64,000 nucleotides of DNA from Brevundimonas bacteroides DSM 4726 (GCF_000701445.1 NZ_JNIX01000001.1:1-64000); one strand, 5' to 3'; counted from the first letter of the stretch, positions 41,825 to 52,619 are shown. The notes: generated by a model from the sequence alone, not told the origin. Numbers and translations are program-made.

Positions 41825-44800
41825 TCATGCGGGGACGGCTTCTCCCTGGTCAAGCTTGCGCTCGGCCTCGGCGACCGGGGTCGGCACGATGCGGACGAAC
41901 CGCTTCAGGCTGTCGCCCCAGGCCCCCAGAAGCCGCCGCGCCAGAGGCGATCCCGTCGCCGCCAGATGCGCCTCGATCAGGGCCTTCAGCCGTCCCGCCG
42001 CTGCTTCGGTGACCGGCCCGAAGGAGGCCAGGTCGCCATTCAGCGCCAGTCCTGTGCGGCCGGCTTCGTCCAGCACGAACAGTTCGCCGCCGGACATGCC
42101 CGCCGCCAGGTTCCAGCCGACCGGACCAAGGATCGCGACCCGACCGCCGGTCATGTATTCGCAGGCGTGGGCGCCGGCTCCCTCGACCACGGCCTGCGCG
42201 CCCGAGTTCCGCACCGCGAACCGCTCGCCCGCGCTGCCCGCTACGAACAGCCGTCCGGACGTCGCGCCATACAGGGTCGTGTTGCCGATGGCGGGCTGGT
42301 GCTCGCGCCACTCGATGGGCTTGACCACGATGTCGGCGCCGGACAGGCCCTTGCCGACATAGTCGTTGGCCTCGCCCGTCAGCTCCAGCTTCAGCCCCTT
42401 GGCCCCGAAGGCGCCGAAGGACTGACCGGCCGAACCCACCAGCTTCAGCGTCAGCACGCCTGTCGGACCCGTTGGCCCCCAGCGGCGCACGATGGCCGAG
42501 CTGATCCCCGCCCCGATCGTGCGCATGACGTTGGAGATCGGGTAGCTGAGCTCCGACGTCTGGCCCCGGTCGAGGAAGGCCCAGGCGTCGTTCAGGATGC
42601 GCGCGTCCAGCGTCGGCGGGACCTCGGCGCGGCCCTTTTCGGCCCAGGCCTTCTTCTCGGCGGCCTCGACGCGGACCAGCAGAGGGTTGAGATCGAGGTC
42701 ATCCAGATGCGAGCCGCCGCGCCGGACCTGGCGCAACAGGTCGGTGCGCCCGACGATCTCGTCCAGGGTCCGCGCGCCCAGTGAGGCCAGGATCTCGCGC
42801 ACCTCCTCGGCGATGAAGCTGAACAGGTTCACGACCTTGTCGGCCGTGCCGGTGAACTTCTCGCGCAGACGCGGGTCCTGGGAGCAGACGCCGACCGGAC
42901 AGGTGTTGGAGTGGCACTGGCGCACCATCAGACAGCCCATGGCGATCAGGCTGGCCGTGCCGATGTTGAACTCCTCCGCGCCCAGGATGGCGGCGACGAC
43001 GATGTCTCGGCCCGTCCGCATGCCGCCGTCGGCGCGGACGACGACGTGGCTGCGCAGGTTGTTCAGGCTGAGCACCTGATGGGTCTCGGCCAGGCCGATT
43101 TCCCACGGCAGGCCCGCGTGCTTGATCGAGGACTGGGGCGAGGCGCCCGTGCCGCCGTTGTGGCCGGCGATCAGGATGCAGTCGGCCTTGGCCTTGGCGA
43201 CGCCAGACGCGATGGCGCCGATGCCGGAGGCCGAGACCAGCTTCGCCGTCACCCGGGCGTCCGGGTTGATCGACTTCAGGTCGTAGATCAGCTGGGCCAG
43301 GTCCTCGATCGAATAGATGTCGTGGTGCGGCGGCGGACTGATCAAGGTCGTCCCGGGTGTCGAATGCCGCATCCGGGCGATGAACTCGGTGACCTTGAAG
43401 CCGGGCAGCTGACCGCCCTCGCCGGGCTTGGCGCCTTGGGCGATCTTGATCTCGATCTCGCGGCACTGGTTCAGATACTCGGCCGTGACGCCGAAGCGGC
43501 CCGACGCGATCTGCTTGACCGCCGAGTTCATGTTGTCGCCGTCCGGGCGCGTGGCGTACCGCTCCGGATCCTCGCCGCCTTCGCCCGAGACGCTGCGCGC
43601 GCCGATCCGGTTCATGGCGACGTTGAGCACGCCGTGGGCCTCGGGGCTGAGCGCGCCCAGGCTCATGCCCGGCGTCAGGAAGCGGCGGCGGATGTCAGAG
43701 ACGCTCTCGACCTCATGGATTGGGACCGGCGTCAGGCCTTCCTTCCAGTCCAGCAGGTCGCGCGGGGCCAGATCGGGCTGCTCGCGCACGGCCTCGGAGT
43801 ACTGCTTGAAGCGGCGGTAGTCGCCACGATTGCAGGCGTCCTGCAGCAGGTGGATCGTCCGAGCCTCGTTGGCGTGGGCCTCGCCGCCCGCGCGGATGCG
43901 GAAGAAGCCGCCCATGGCCGGGGTCGGCGTCGCCTCGGTCCAGGCCAGGGCATGGCGGGTCATGGCCGCCTTCTCCAGACCCGCCAGGCCGATGCCGGAA
44001 ATGCGCGACGGGGCGCCGGGGAAGAACTCGGCCGTGACGGCGCGGCTGAGGCCCAGCACCTCGAACTCGCAGCCGCCACGATAGGCGGAGATGACGCTGA
44101 TGCCCTTGCGCGCCAGGGTCTTCATCAGCCCCGCCTCGATGCCGGCCTTGTAGTTCAGGCAGGCGTCGCGGAGCGACAGGCCGGGGTAGGCGCCGCGATC
44201 CAGCCGCTCCTGGAACATCTCCTGCGCCAGCCAGGCGTTGACGGCGGTGGCGCCGACGCCGACCAGAACGGCGAACCCGTGGGGGTCCAGCACCTCGGCC
44301 GAGCGCACGACGATGGAGACGAAACTGCGCAGTCCCGTGTCGGTCAGTCTCTTGTGCACCGCCGCGGTTGCCAGGATCATCGGGATGGTGATGCGGGTCT
44401 CGGACGCGCGTTCGTCGGTCAGCACCACGAGCCCTGAGCCGCCCCGGACGGCCGCTTCGGCTTCCGCCTGAATGCGGTCCAGCGCCGCGCGCAAACCAGC
44501 GCCCGCCCGATCTTCGGACGCTGGCAGAGGATAGGAGCAGTCGATGACGACGGTGGAACCCGCGCCCACAACATCCAGCATCCGCTCATACATGCCGGTC
44601 GTCAGGACCGGGCTGTCCAGCACGAAGACGTTCGTCTGGGCCTCTTCCTCGGCCAGGATGTTGCCCAGGTTCTTGAACCGGGTCTTCAGACTCATGGCCC
44701 CGGCTTCGCGCAAAGGGTCGATCGGCGGGTTTGTGACCTGGGAGAAGTTCTGGCGGAAGTAGTGGGCCAGCGGGCGTGGCAGGGCCGACAGCACCGCCGG

Positions 44801-46348
44801 CGGGGCGTCGTCGCCCATCGAGCCGACCGCCTCCTTGCCTTCCTTGATCAGGGGATCGAGCAGCAGATCGAGGTCTTCGCGCGAGTATCCCGCCGCGATC
44901 TGGCGGCGCGTCAGGGCCTCGCCGGTGGCGGCGCGGGGCTCGGGTCCGGGGCCGATCAGGGGCTCCAGATCGACCATGTTCTCCAGCCACTCCGTATAGG
45001 GATGGTCGGCGGCCAGGGCGTCGATGGCCTGGGCCTCGTCCAGCACCACGCCAGTCTTGAGGTCGGCGACGATCATGCGGCCGGGGCCGATGGGCAGACG
45101 GCGCTTGATGCGGGATTCCGGCAGGCCCGCCAGACCCGCTTCAGAGCCTGCGAGCAACAGGCCGTCGTGGGTCTCCATGGCGCGAAGAGGGCGCAAGCCG
45201 TTCCTGTCCTTGCCCGCGACGATCCAGCGGCCGTCGGTGGCGCAGATGGCGGCGGGACCGTCCCACGGCTCCATCACGGCGTTGCAGTAGGCGTAGAGCG
45301 CCCGATGCTCGGCCTTCATCAGGCCCTCGTCCTTGGCCCAGGCCTCGGGGATGAGCAGAGCCTTGGCCATGGGCGCGGGCCGGCCGGCGCGAACCAGCAC
45401 CTCGAAGACGTTGTCCAGCGAGGCGGAGTCCGACCCGCCCGCCTGGACCACCGGCTTCACGTCCTCGCCGTGATCGCCAAAGGCCGTGGCGGCCATGCGG
45501 ATTTCGTGGCTCCGCATCCAGTTCAGATTGCCCTTCAGCGTGTTGATCTCGCCGTTGTGGGCCAGCATGCGGAACGGCTGGGCGAGGCGCCATTCCGGGA
45601 AGGTGTTGGTCGAATACCGCTGGTGGAAGATGGCGTAAGCCGCCTCGAAGCGTGGATCGAGCAGGTCGGGATAGAGCCGATCCAGCAGCTCGGCCCGAAC
45701 CATGCCCTTGTAGATCAGCGACCGCGACGACAGCGAACAGACGTAGAAGCCGGGCACGGCCTCGGCCGTGATCGCCTTCTCAATGCGGCGGCGGACCAGA
45801 TAGAGCTCGCGCTCCAGTACCTCCCCAGAATCGTCCCGGCCGTCGATCAGATCGGCGGGACAGGCCAGCATGATCTGCTCGATCTCGGGCCGGGTTGCGT
45901 CGGCCTTGGAGCCCACGACCGACAGATCGATCGGCGTCTGGCGCCAGCCGTAGATATAGAAGCCGGCCCGCAGCACCTCGGTCTCGACGATCGCGCGGGC
46001 GCGGTCCTGGGCGCCCAGATCGGTGCGCGGCAGGAAGACCTGGCCGATGGCGATAGGGCCGGGCCGCAGGCTCTGGCCGATGGTGCGGACCTGTTCGGCG
46101 AAGAATCCTTGCGGCGCCTCGACCATCAGGCCCGCGCCGTCGCCCGACAGGCCGTCGGGATCGACCGCGCCGCGGTGGGCGACGTTCTTCAGGGACTTGA
46201 TGGCGAGTTCGACCACCTCGCGGCGCGGCTTGCCGTCGATGGCGGCGACGAGACCCACGCCGCAGGCATCGCGCTCGGATGAGGGGTCATAGGCGTGGGC
46301 GTCGATCAGCCGGGCGCGATCCGCCTCGTATTGTGTCAGCCAGCTCAT
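41825..46348 (-). CDS. gltB: Glutamate synthase large subunit
   Basis: A 1507-aa NADPH-dependent glutamate synthase alpha subunit that transfers the glutamine amide to 2-oxoglutarate. A short propeptide precedes the catalytic Cys29 (DACGVGLVAAIDG), the N-terminal nucleophile exposed by processing. The synthase TIM barrel (around LISPPPHHDIYSIEDLAQ) carries FMN and the 3Fe-4S Cys set (SNTCPVGVCSQD), and the C-terminal GXGXG beta-helix follows. The start overlaps the gltD stop by ATGA. Confidence 0.96.
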   Translation of the reverse strand: MSWLTQYEADRARLIDAHAYDPSSERDACGVGLVAAIDGKPRREVVELAIKSLKNVAHRGAVDPDGLSGDGAGLMVEAPQGFFAEQVRTIGQSLRPGPIAIGQVFLPRTDLGAQDRARAIVETEVLRAGFYIYGWRQTPIDLSVVGSKADATRPEIEQIMLACPADLIDGRDDSGEVLERELYLVRRRIEKAITAEAVPGFYVCSLSSRSLIYKGMVRAELLDRLYPDLLDPRFEAAYAIFHQRYSTNTFPEWRLAQPFRMLAHNGEINTLKGNLNWMRSHEIRMAATAFGDHGEDVKPVVQAGGSDSASLDNVFEVLVRAGRPAPMAKALLIPEAWAKDEGLMKAEHRALYAYCNAVMEPWDGPAAICATDGRWIVAGKDRNGLRPLRAMETHDGLLLAGSEAGLAGLPESRIKRRLPIGPGRMIVADLKTGVVLDEAQAIDALAADHPYTEWLENMVDLEPLIGPGPEPRAATGEALTRRQIAAGYSREDLDLLLDPLIKEGKEAVGSMGDDAPPAVLSALPRPLAHYFRQNFSQVTNPPIDPLREAGAMSLKTRFKNLGNILAEEEAQTNVFVLDSPVLTTGMYERMLDVVGAGSTVVIDCSYPLPASEDRAGAGLRAALDRIQAEAEAAVRGGSGLVVLTDERASETRITIPMILATAAVHKRLTDTGLRSFVSIVVRSAEVLDPHGFAVLVGVGATAVNAWLAQEMFQERLDRGAYPGLSLRDACLNYKAGIEAGLMKTLARKGISVISAYRGGCEFEVLGLSRAVTAEFFPGAPSRISGIGLAGLEKAAMTRHALAWTEATPTPAMGGFFRIRAGGEAHANEARTIHLLQDACNRGDYRRFKQYSEAVREQPDLAPRDLLDWKEGLTPVPIHEVESVSDIRRRFLTPGMSLGALSPEAHGVLNVAMNRIGARSVSGEGGEDPERYATRPDGDNMNSAVKQIASGRFGVTAEYLNQCREIEIKIAQGAKPGEGGQLPGFKVTEFIARMRHSTPGTTLISPPPHHDIYSIEDLAQLIYDLKSINPDARVTAKLVSASGIGAIASGVAKAKADCILIAGHNGGTGASPQSSIKHAGLPWEIGLAETHQVLSLNNLRSHVVVRADGGMRTGRDIVVAAILGAEEFNIGTASLIAMGCLMVRQCHSNTCPVGVCSQDPRLREKFTGTADKVVNLFSFIAEEVREILASLGARTLDEIVGRTDLLRQVRRGGSHLDDLDLNPLLVRVEAAEKKAWAEKGRAEVPPTLDARILNDAWAFLDRGQTSELSYPISNVMRTIGAGISSAIVRRWGPTGPTGVLTLKLVGSAGQSFGAFGAKGLKLELTGEANDYVGKGLSGADIVVKPIEWREHQPAIGNTTLYGATSGRLFVAGSAGERFAVRNSGAQAVVEGAGAHACEYMTGGRVAILGPVGWNLAAGMSGGELFVLDEAGRTGLALNGDLASFGPVTEAAAGRLKALIEAHLAATGSPLARRLLGAWGDSLKRFVRIVPTPVAEAERKLDQGEAVPA

Positions 46349-47775
46349 GCCGCGACCTCCTGCGTGCGGGCGCGGAGGTAGCGGTCGATCTCGGCGGCGG
46401 CGTCCTGACCGTCCTTCACGGCCCAGACGACGAGTGAGGCGCCGCGCACGGCGTCTCCCGCCGCGAAGACCCCCGGCAGGCTGGTGGCGCTGCTGCGGCC
46501 CGCGACCTTCAGCGTGCCCCAGTCGGTCAGGGCCAGGTCCGGGTCGTGGGCGGCGAAGGCCTCGGGTTCGAAGCCGAGAGCCTCGATCACCATGTCCGCC
46601 TTGACGTCGAAGTCGGCGCCGGGGACCGGCACGATCTCGCGGCGCTTGCCGAACTCGGGCTCGGACAGGGCCATGCGGGCGGCGCGGACGGCGGTCACGG
46701 CCTCGCCCTTGGACATCAGGGCCTTGGGCGCGGCCAGCCATTCGAAGACGACGCCCTCTTCCTCAGCGTTGGCGACCTCGCGGGCCGAGCCCGGCATGTT
46801 CTCGCGGTCGCGGCGATAGAGGCAGGTGACCGACTTGGCTCCTTGGCGGACGGCGGTGCGGACGCAGTCCATGGCCGTGTCGCCGCCGCCGACGACCACG
46901 ACCTCGCGGCCCTCGGCGGTGTGCCAGTCGGCCCCGGCGGCGTCGCCCAGGTCGCGGCGGTTCTGGTGGATCAGGAAGTCGAGCGCGGCGACCGTGTCGC
47001 CGGGCCCCGCGCCCGGGACCTGCAAGGCCCGCGCCTGATAGACGCCGAAGGCCAGCAGCACGGCGTCGTGCCGTTCCCGCAGTTCCGCCAGGGTCACATC
47101 GCGTCCGACCTCGCAGCCGGTGACGAAGACCACGCCTCCGTCGACCAGGCGGTCGATGCGGCGCTGGACGATGCGCTTCTCCAGCTTGAAGCCGGGGATG
47201 CCGTAGATCAGCAGACCGCCGGGCCGGTCATGCCGGTCGTAGACGGTGACGGCGTAGCCCTGCTCGCGCAGGCGGTCGGCGGCGGCGAGCCCTGCCGGCC
47301 CCGCGCCGACGATGCCGACGCTCTCGCCACGTTCATGGGCCGGATGGATCGGCTCGACCCAGCCGTTGTCGAAGGCCGTGTCGCCGATGAAGGCCTCGAC
47401 TGAGCCGATGGTCACGGCCTCCCAGCCGGACTGGTTGAGCGTGCAGGAGCCTTCGCACAGCCGGTCCTGCGGACAGATGCGGCCGCAGATCTCGGGCATG
47501 GTCGAGGTCGCCGACGCGACGCGCCAGGCCTCGCGCAGATCGTCCTCGGCGGTCAGGTTCAGCCAGTCGGGAATGTTGTTCTGAAGCGGGCAGGCGTTCT
47601 GGCAGAAGGGCACGCCGCAGTCGGTGCATCGTCCGGCCTGGGTCTCCAGCGCCTCGGCCGTCGGCTTGACGATGATCTCGCCGAAATCGCGCACGCGGGC
47701 GGTCGCGTCCGCCTTGGGCAGGCGGCGCGGTTGGACGACGAAGCCTTGCGGCTCGGAGGGGCCCTTTTGCTGCAT
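46345..47775 (-). CDS. gltD: Glutamate synthase small subunit
   Basis: A 476-aa beta subunit that takes electrons from NADPH through FAD and two 4Fe-4S clusters to the large subunit. N-terminal cysteines are in CTDCGVPFCQNACPLQNN and CGRICPQDRLCEGSC. The FAD motif GIVGAGPAGLAAADRL and the NADPH motif VVVVGGGDTAMDC follow in order. The ATG at 47775 (MQQKGPSEPQGF) fits the family. It is the first gene of gltD-gltB-amt. Confidence 0.95.
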   Translation of the reverse strand: MQQKGPSEPQGFVVQPRRLPKADATARVRDFGEIIVKPTAEALETQAGRCTDCGVPFCQNACPLQNNIPDWLNLTAEDDLREAWRVASATSTMPEICGRICPQDRLCEGSCTLNQSGWEAVTIGSVEAFIGDTAFDNGWVEPIHPAHERGESVGIVGAGPAGLAAADRLREQGYAVTVYDRHDRPGGLLIYGIPGFKLEKRIVQRRIDRLVDGGVVFVTGCEVGRDVTLAELRERHDAVLLAFGVYQARALQVPGAGPGDTVAALDFLIHQNRRDLGDAAGADWHTAEGREVVVVGGGDTAMDCVRTAVRQGAKSVTCLYRRDRENMPGSAREVANAEEEGVVFEWLAAPKALMSKGEAVTAVRAARMALSEPEFGKRREIVPVPGADFDVKADMVIEALGFEPEAFAAHDPDLALTDWGTLKVAGRSSATSLPGVFAAGDAVRGASLVVWAVKDGQDAAAEIDRYLRARTQEVAA

Positions 47776-47881
47776 GGCAGCATTTAACGACAAGCAGGGC
47801 CGCCAGCGCAAATGATTTCCCATCCACGCGACATTCAGGCCCGTCAGGGCATGAAATATGCTTCGATGCCCCTTTACGAGG

Positions 47882-49324
47882 TCAGGCTTCCCAACCTCCG
47901 GCCAGAGCCTTGAACAAGGCGATCTGGTAGGTCGTGACGAGGGCTTCCGATTGCGCCAGCGTGGCCTCGGCCGCGGCTTCGGTGCGTTCGGCGTCGAGAA
48001 CCGAAAGGAAGCTGTCGGCCCCGGCGTCGAACCGCAGGCGGGCCAGGCGCGCGGCCTCGGCGGCCTGGTCGCGGGCCTCGGTCAGGGCTGAGCGGCGGTC
48101 CAGCTCGTTGGCGTAGTTGGTCAGCGCCGTCTCGGTTTCCTGGAGCGCCAGGAGAACGGTCTGGTCGAAGGTGGCGAGCGCCACGTCGGTGTTGGCCTCC
48201 GCCCGGTTGACCCGTCCCTGGGCAACGCCGGGGTTGGTGTAGGACCAGGTCAGCAGCGGTCCCAGGCTGAAGCGGAAGTTGTCCTCGTCGCCCAGGTCGC
48301 CGATGTCGAGCGCGGTGGCGCCCAAAGAGCCGCCAAGCGTGATGCGGGGATAGAGATTGGCCACCGCCACATTGACCCGCGCCGCCGCCGCGATCAGTCG
48401 ACGTTCGGCTTCGTGCACGTCGGGGCGACGAGCCAGCAGCGCCGCGCCGTCGCCGACGGGGATAGGCTGGGACAGCTGGGGCGGGCGGGTGCAGGCGCGG
48501 GCGGCCTCGCTGGCTTCGGCGGGCGTGCGGCCGGTCAGGGTGGCGAGGCGGAACAGGGCCCCGTCCCTCTGGGCGCGAAGCGTGGGCAACTGGGCGCGGG
48601 TGGAGGCCAGCTGGGACTGGGCGCGCGCGACATCGAGACCCGACCCTGCTCCCCCATCCAGAAGACGCTGGGTCAGGTCGGCCGTGCGGCCTTGCAGCGA
48701 GATGGTCCGTTCGGCGACCGCGATCTGGGCGTTGGCGGAACAGGCGTCGGCATAGGCGCGGGCGGTCTCGGCCGCGACGATGATCTGGACCGTGCGCATG
48801 GCGGCCTCGGCGGCCTCGGCGTCGGCGCGGGCGGCGCGGATCGCGGCCGAGACGCGGCCGAACAGGTCGACCTCATAGCTGGTCTCCAGCCCCACGTCGT
48901 AGGTCTCAAGCTCTTCCTGCGTCCCGCCCGGACCCTGGCCGGGCGGGATCGAGCCGGCCGACTGACGGCTGTAGGTGCCCGATGCCGTGGCGCTGAGGGT
49001 CGGCAGGCGACCGCCGCGCGTCTCGCTCAGCGTCGCGCGCACCGAGCGGACGTTGGCGATGGCGGCTTCCAGCTCGTTGTTCTCGGCGAAGGCCTGTTCG
49101 ATCAGACTATCGAGCACCGGATCGTCGTACAGCCGCCACCAGTCGTCGCGTGCCTCGGCCGTCTGGACGGCGCCGTTGGCGGTCCCGATCGGCGTGCTCA
49201 CGAAGGCGCTTGACGCCGAGGGGGGGAGAGGGGCGTCAGGCGCCTTCGGCCCGACCGCGCAGGCCGCCAACAGGGCGGTGGCGGCGACCGCGGTCAGGAG
49301 GGGGGTGATCTTGGAGCGGATCAT
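47882..49324 (-). CDS. RND efflux outer-membrane channel lipoprotein (OprM/NodT type)
   Basis: A 480-aa outer-membrane factor with a lipobox LLAAC after the signal and two TolC-like halves; characteristic blocks are YEVDLFGRVSAAIRAARAD and RRPDVHEAERRLIAAAARVN. It would form the trimeric outer-membrane exit for the pump encoded just upstream. The start overlaps the pump gene stop by ATGA. The last gene of the adaptor-pump-channel operon; no terminator is evident after it. Confidence 0.9.
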   Translation of the reverse strand: MIRSKITPLLTAVAATALLAACAVGPKAPDAPLPPSASSAFVSTPIGTANGAVQTAEARDDWWRLYDDPVLDSLIEQAFAENNELEAAIANVRSVRATLSETRGGRLPTLSATASGTYSRQSAGSIPPGQGPGGTQEELETYDVGLETSYEVDLFGRVSAAIRAARADAEAAEAAMRTVQIIVAAETARAYADACSANAQIAVAERTISLQGRTADLTQRLLDGGAGSGLDVARAQSQLASTRAQLPTLRAQRDGALFRLATLTGRTPAEASEAARACTRPPQLSQPIPVGDGAALLARRPDVHEAERRLIAAAARVNVAVANLYPRITLGGSLGATALDIGDLGDEDNFRFSLGPLLTWSYTNPGVAQGRVNRAEANTDVALATFDQTVLLALQETETALTNYANELDRRSALTEARDQAAEAARLARLRFDAGADSFLSVLDAERTEAAAEATLAQSEALVTTYQIALFKALAGGWEA

Positions 49325-52300
49325 GCGGCGTCTCCCTGGCGCGGCGCGCCGAGCGCAGGCGCGGGTCCAGGCTGGGTGATGGAGGACGGTCCAGCGAAGT
49401 CGCCCTCGCCGTGGCCGCCAGGCGTCGGCGGCTTCTTCTTCGCGCCCTGCGGCAGCCGCTTCGCCAGCGCCCGGGTGATCACGTAGAAGACCGGTGTGAA
49501 GACGAGGCCGAACAGGGTCACGCCTAGCATGCCGAAGAAGACGGCGGCGCCGAGCGAGCGGCTCATCTCCGCCCCCGGACCGGTCGCCAGCACCAGGGGC
49601 AGCACCCCAAGCACGAAGGCGAAGGAGGTCATCAGGATCGGGCGCAGGCGGATGCGGGCGGCCTCGACGGCGGCATCCCGGGTGTCCAGCCCGTGATCGT
49701 CCTCGGCCTGTTTGGCGAACTCCACGATCAGGATGGCGTTCTTGGCGGCGAGCGCGATCAGCACGATCAGGCCCACCTGCACCAGGATGTTGTTGTCGAG
49801 CCCGAGTGCGTTCACCCCCAGCATGGCGGCGAGCAGACAGAGCGGCACGATCAGCAGCACCGCCAGCGGCAGGGTGAAGGCCTCGTACTGGGCGGCGAGC
49901 ACCAGGAAGACCATCAGCACGGCGACGATGAAGATGGGGGCCGCGCCCCCGGCCGCCGCCTTCTCCTGCAGCGCCAGCTCGGTCCATTCGTAGCTGAAGC
50001 CCGGCGGCAGAACCTGTCCGGCCATCTGCTCCATGTGGGCCAGGGCCTGACCGGATGAGACGCCCGGGGCTGCTGAACCCTGAAGCTCGGACGCGGTGAA
50101 CAGGTTGTAGCGCACCACGCGGGCCGGGCCGGATTCCTCCTTCAGCGTCGCCAGCGAACCGATGGGGACCATGGCGCCAGACGACGCACGGACCTTCAGA
50201 TTGGCGATGTCGGCCAGGTCGTCGCGATAGGCGGGCTCGGCCTGGGCGGTCACCCGGAAGGTGCGGCCCAGCAGGTTGAAGTCGTTGACGTAGGACGAGC
50301 CGAGATAGACGCCCAGCGTGTTGAATACGTCGTTGGGCTGCACCCCCATCATCAGGGCGCGGTCGCGGTCGACGTCGGCGGTCACGCGCGGCGAGCCGGT
50401 GTTGTAGAGCGAGAACACCTGCTGCACCCGATCCGGCGTCTGGGCCGCCGCGCCCATCATGGCGAAGGTGGCCCCCTCCAGCGCGCCGTAGCCGGCGGAC
50501 TGGCGGTCCTGGATCATCATCTTGAAGCCGTTGCCGTTGCCCAGACCCTGAACCGCCGGCGGGGCGATGACGAAGATGTTGGCCCCCTGGATGCCCTGGG
50601 ACGCGCCGGTGATGGCCCCGGCCAGAGCCACGGCCGCCGTCTCTCGCGTGGTGCGATACTTGAAGTCGTCCAGCCGCACGAAGATGGTCGCGGCGTTGGA
50701 GCCGAACGAGAAGCTGGAGCCGTCCAGGCCGGCGAAGGCCACGGTGCCGTCAACGCCTTCCGTCGACTTCATGATGTCGGCGGCCTGCGTCATGATCGCT
50801 TGGGTGCGGTCCAGAGACGACCCGGCCGGCAGCTGGATGACGCCGATCAGATAGCCCTGGTCCTGTTCCGGAATGAAGCCGGACGGAGTGTCGATCAGAC
50901 GCCAGGCGGTCAGGGCCAGCATGCCGACATAGACGGCCAGCACCAGGCCGATGACCCGCACCGCGCGGGCGGTGAAGCGGCCGTACTTGTTCGACAGCCA
51001 TTCGAAGCCGCGGTTGAACTGACGTCCCGCCCAGCCGGCCCAATAGGGAATCTCGCGCCAGCCGCCGCGCCGGGCGGTGGCCTCGTCGTGGGGCTGGTGA
51101 TGGCGCAGCAGCACCGCCGACATGGCCGGCGACAGCGTCAGCGACACGAACAGCGAGATCACCGAGGCGGCCGCGATGGTCACGGCGAACTGGCGATAGA
51201 AGATGCCCGGAATGCCCGGCACGAACATGGTCGGCACGAACACGGCGACCAGCACCAGGCCGATGGCGATCAGGGCGCCCGAGACCTCCTGCATCGACTT
51301 GTAGGCGGCCTCCTTCGGACTGAGGCCCTGGCGCAGATACCGTTCGACGTTCTCGACCACGACGATGGCGTCGTCGACCACGATGCCGACGGCCAGAACC
51401 AGGCCGAACAGCGACAGCGAGTTGATCGAATAGCCGAGGCCCAGCAGCACCGCGAAGGTGCCGACCAGAGAGACAGGAATAGCCACGATCGGGATGATCG
51501 CCGCGCGCCAGCTCTGCAGGAAGATGAGCACCACCAGCACGACCAGGGCCACGGCCTCGATCAGGGTGGTCTGGAGCTTCTCGACCGACTTGGCGACGAA
51601 TTCCGTGGGGTTGTAGGGGACGCTGATCTCCATGCCCTGGGGCAGTTCAGCGCGGATGGCCTCGACCTCGGCCAGCACGCGGTCAGCGGTGCCCAGAGCA
51701 TTCGATCCCGGCTGCTGCAGGATGGCCATGCCGACCCCGCGCTCGCCGTCGAAGAAGCCGCGGATGCCGTAGTCCTGAGCCCCCAGCTCGACGCGGGCCA
51801 CGTCGCGGATGCGGGTGACGGCGCCGGTCGTGGGATCGGTCCGGATGACGATGTCGGCGAACTGTTCGGGGTCGGACAGGCGGCCCTGGACCTGGATCGG
51901 CTGCTGGAAGGCCGCCGCATTGGTGGCGAACGGCGGCTGGCCGATGGAGCCGGCGGCGGCCTGGACGTTCTGAGCCTGAAGCGCGGCGGTGATGTCGGTG
52001 GCGTTCAGCCCGCGCGCGGCGGCCTTGCTCGGATCGATCCAGATCCGCATCGAATAGTTGCCGCCGCCGAACACCTGAACGGCGCCCACACCCTCGAGCC
52101 GCAACAGTCGGTCGCGCAGATTGGCGTTGGCGTAGTTGCCGACATAGTCGTTGGACAGGACTCCGTCCGGCGAGGTCAGACCGATGACCATCAGGAAGCT
52201 GGTGGTCTGCTTGTTCACGACCACGCCGACCTGGCGCACCTGCTCGGGCAGGCGAGGTTCGGCGAGCGCCACCCGGTTCTGGACCAGCACCTGGGCCTGA

Positions 52301-52608
52301 TCCAGGTCCGTGCCCGGCTGGAAGGTCACGGTGATGGCCACCGCCCCGTCCGACGTCGAGGACGACGTCAGATAGAGCATGTTCTCAACGCCGTTCACCT
52401 CCTGCTCGATCGGGGCGGCGACGGTCTCGGCCAGGGTCTCGGCCGAGGCGCCGGGATAGGCGGTGTTGATGGTGATCGTCGGCGGCGCGATCTCCGGATA
52501 CTGCGACAGGGGCAGCAGCGGATAGGCGAAGACGCCCACGAGGGTGATGAAGACCGACAGGACGGCCGCGAAGATCGGCCTGTCGATGAAGAAGCGCGAG
52601 ATGTTCAT
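49321..52608 (-). CDS. RND multidrug efflux transporter, HAE-1 family
   Basis: A 1095-aa inner-membrane proton antiporter resembling AcrB/MexB. It has 12 expected helices and two large periplasmic loops. The N-terminus (MNISRFFIDRPIFAAVLSVF) and helix 4 with the proton-relay Asp pair (AVGIVVDDAIVVVENVER) are intact. The C-terminal extension after the last helix is about 50 residues, somewhat long and Pro/Gly-rich. It lies 11 bp after the adaptor gene. Confidence 0.93.
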   Translation of the reverse strand: MNISRFFIDRPIFAAVLSVFITLVGVFAYPLLPLSQYPEIAPPTITINTAYPGASAETLAETVAAPIEQEVNGVENMLYLTSSSTSDGAVAITVTFQPGTDLDQAQVLVQNRVALAEPRLPEQVRQVGVVVNKQTTSFLMVIGLTSPDGVLSNDYVGNYANANLRDRLLRLEGVGAVQVFGGGNYSMRIWIDPSKAAARGLNATDITAALQAQNVQAAAGSIGQPPFATNAAAFQQPIQVQGRLSDPEQFADIVIRTDPTTGAVTRIRDVARVELGAQDYGIRGFFDGERGVGMAILQQPGSNALGTADRVLAEVEAIRAELPQGMEISVPYNPTEFVAKSVEKLQTTLIEAVALVVLVVLIFLQSWRAAIIPIVAIPVSLVGTFAVLLGLGYSINSLSLFGLVLAVGIVVDDAIVVVENVERYLRQGLSPKEAAYKSMQEVSGALIAIGLVLVAVFVPTMFVPGIPGIFYRQFAVTIAAASVISLFVSLTLSPAMSAVLLRHHQPHDEATARRGGWREIPYWAGWAGRQFNRGFEWLSNKYGRFTARAVRVIGLVLAVYVGMLALTAWRLIDTPSGFIPEQDQGYLIGVIQLPAGSSLDRTQAIMTQAADIMKSTEGVDGTVAFAGLDGSSFSFGSNAATIFVRLDDFKYRTTRETAAVALAGAITGASQGIQGANIFVIAPPAVQGLGNGNGFKMMIQDRQSAGYGALEGATFAMMGAAAQTPDRVQQVFSLYNTGSPRVTADVDRDRALMMGVQPNDVFNTLGVYLGSSYVNDFNLLGRTFRVTAQAEPAYRDDLADIANLKVRASSGAMVPIGSLATLKEESGPARVVRYNLFTASELQGSAAPGVSSGQALAHMEQMAGQVLPPGFSYEWTELALQEKAAAGGAAPIFIVAVLMVFLVLAAQYEAFTLPLAVLLIVPLCLLAAMLGVNALGLDNNILVQVGLIVLIALAAKNAILIVEFAKQAEDDHGLDTRDAAVEAARIRLRPILMTSFAFVLGVLPLVLATGPGAEMSRSLGAAVFFGMLGVTLFGLVFTPVFYVITRALAKRLPQGAKKKPPTPGGHGEGDFAGPSSITQPGPAPALGAPRQGDAA

Positions 52609-52619
52609 CGATCAGGCCT

